Assembly: GCA_019413245.1 (NCBI GenBank)
Contig: DXNX01000115.1
Location: forward strand, 1-6,565
Direction: 5' to 3'
Source of the DNA: Oscillospiraceae bacterium
Lineage (GTDB): Bacteria > Bacillota > Clostridia > Oscillospirales > Ruminococcaceae
Length of the DNA stretch: 6,565 nucleotides
Part shown: one piece after another, positions 5,680 through 6,565 of the stretch
Position numbering within the stretch: position 1 is the stretch's first letter
Layout: each line of letters begins with the position of its first letter
Notes under the pieces: model-generated
Seen by the model: only the letters and a program-made list of their open reading frames with translations
Databases searched by the model: none
What the model was told of the DNA's origin: nothing
Made by a program: the position numbers and the translations under genes

Positions 5680-6565
5680 ATGATTATTGTATTGAAACAG
5701 AATGCCCCCCGGGAGAAAGTACAGGAATTCTGCGGTGAACTGCGGACCATGGGGTATGAGATCAACGATTCGGTGGGCAAGGACACCCACATCCTGGGTC
5801 TCATCGGGGACACCAAAGCCCTGAGCGAGAGCTGGGTGCTGGCCAACCCGGTGGTGGATACCTGCCGCCGGGTGTCCGAACCTTATAAGAAGGCCAACCG
5901 AAAATTCCACCCCGACGACACGGTGGTGGACGTGGGCGGCCACAAGATCGGCGGGGGCAGCTTCGCGGTGATGGCGGGCCCCTGCAGCGTGGAGAGCAAG
6001 GAGCAGATCATCGGGGTGGCCAAACGGGTGCAGGCCGCGGGAGCGTCCATCCTGCGGGGCGGCGCCTTCAAGCCCCGCACCAGCCCGTACAGCTTCCAGG
6101 GCCTGCGGGCCGAAGGGCTGGAACTGCTGCAGGAAGCCCGGGCCGTGACGGGCCAGCCCATCGTCACCGAGCTGATGAACAACGAGCACATCCCCCTGTT
6201 CGAGGAAGCCAAGGTGGATATGATCCAGATCGGCGCGCGGAACATGCAGAATTTCGAGCTGCTCAAGGCGGTGGGCCGGACGAATATCCCGGTGCTGCTC
6301 AAGCGGGGGCTTTCCTCCACGCTGGAAGAGCTGGTCATGAGCGCCGAGTACATTATGGCCGAGGGCAACCCCAACGTGGTGCTGTGCGAGCGGGGTATCC
6401 GCACCTTTGAGACCAGCATGCGCAACACCCTGGATATTTCGGCGGTGCCCATGCTGAAAAAGATGACCCATCTGCCGGTGGTCATCGACCCCAGCCATGC
6501 GGCGGGCATCGCCTTCATGGTGCCGTCTCTGGCGGCGGCCGCCGCCAGAGACGGCACCATGAAGG
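5680..6565 (+). CDS. aroF: 3-deoxy-7-phosphoheptulonate (DAHP) synthase, type I-beta, 3' end cut by window edge
   Basis: This enzyme condenses phosphoenolpyruvate and erythrose 4-phosphate to DAHP, the first step of the shikimate pathway to aromatic amino acids. The ATG at 5680 follows AAAGGAG (5664-5670) with a 9-base gap; 295 codons are visible. An N-terminal ferredoxin-like regulatory domain (about 1-70, MIIVLKQNAPREKVQEF) precedes the barrel, the architecture of the Thermotoga-type enzymes in which that domain mediates feedback inhibition. Barrel motifs: VMAGPCSVES (97-106) with metal-ligand C102, GGAFKPRTSPYSFQGL (127-142), QIGARNMQN (183-191), VLLKRG (205-210), LCERGIRTFE (235-244) and VVIDPSHAAG (267-276) with metal-ligand H273. 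The later Glu and Asp ligands lie beyond the edge. Through about residue 287 the family pattern holds without gaps. Residues 288-295 (AARDGTMK) depart from the expected 'AAGADG..VEVH' and fall in the terminal palindrome, so they are doubtful. The gene diverges from ybaK and has its own promoter. Confidence 0.95.
   Translation, partial: MIIVLKQNAPREKVQEFCGELRTMGYEINDSVGKDTHILGLIGDTKALSESWVLANPVVDTCRRVSEPYKKANRKFHPDDTVVDVGGHKIGGGSFAVMAGPCSVESKEQIIGVAKRVQAAGASILRGGAFKPRTSPYSFQGLRAEGLELLQEARAVTGQPIVTELMNNEHIPLFEEAKVDMIQIGARNMQNFELLKAVGRTNIPVLLKRGLSSTLEELVMSAEYIMAEGNPNVVLCERGIRTFETSMRNTLDISAVPMLKKMTHLPVVIDPSHAAGIAFMVPSLAAAAARDGTMK
6512..6565. repeat. 54-bp perfect loopless palindrome at the right edge
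   Basis: Every base from 6512 to 6538 pairs with its mirror from 6565 to 6539: 27 matches of 27, with no loop. The left arm begins CCTTCATGGTGCC and the right arm ends GGCACCATGAAGG. The left arm is ordinary aroF coding sequence. The right arm runs exactly to the end of the given sequence. The most economical reading is a fold-back artefact at a contig end; a true palindrome inside a conserved enzyme gene is much less likely. Confidence 0.9.

Noticed and set aside
5611..6498. A 295-codon minus-strand reading frame opposite aroF
   Set aside because: It is antisense to DAHP synthase, crosses the aroF promoter and leader, and is His/Gly/Leu-rich without any family signature.

Overview
The window is GC-rich bacterial chromosomal DNA. 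It has tightly packed genes, strong AGGAGG-type ribosome binding sites, sigma-A-type promoters and a classic intrinsic terminator. Gene content points to an anaerobic high-GC Firmicute, probably an Oscillospiraceae/Ruminococcaceae gut clostridium of the Faecalibacterium, Gemmiger or Subdoligranulum kind: tandem acyl-CoA dehydratase activase proteins, a YbaK deacylase and a type I-beta DAHP synthase. The genus is inferred from style and gene families, not from a marker gene.

Layout from left to right. (1) Positions 1-4039, minus strand, hold a two-gene operon. The first gene encodes a 976-residue tandem BcrA/BadF-type ATPase joined to a DUF2229 region. Four bases downstream is a HgdB/COG3581-type 2-hydroxyacyl-CoA dehydratase-like gene that runs off the left edge after 368 codons. 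Many relatives carry these parts as one roughly 1400-residue polypeptide; here they are split. (2) Positions 4040-4263 are intergenic. They hold the promoter of that operon, a perfect inverted repeat straddling its -35 box, a second dyad, and the terminator of the next operon. (3) Positions 4264-5480, minus strand, hold ybaK-rsuA, two translation-related genes joined by a one-base stop/start overlap. (4) Positions 5481-5679 are a divergent regulatory region with two back-to-back promoters. It also has a dyad inside the aroF promoter and an 18-bp GC palindrome in the ybaK leader. (5) From 5680 to the right edge, plus strand, is the 5' part of a DAHP synthase gene (first step of the shikimate pathway).

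The activase/dehydratase pair probably forms an ATP-driven, low-potential electron-transfer system with unknown substrate. YbaK clears mischarged tRNA, RsuA modifies 16S rRNA, and DAHP synthase starts aromatic amino acid synthesis from its own promoter.

The main caution is at the right edge. The last 54 bases are a perfect loopless palindrome, and the DAHP synthase reading departs from its family pattern just after the centre. The final 27 bases may be a fold-back artefact rather than genomic sequence. The best biological leads are the split, cysteine-rich activase/dehydratase pair and the dyads placed on the promoters. I saw no mobile element, CRISPR array, tRNA or rRNA.
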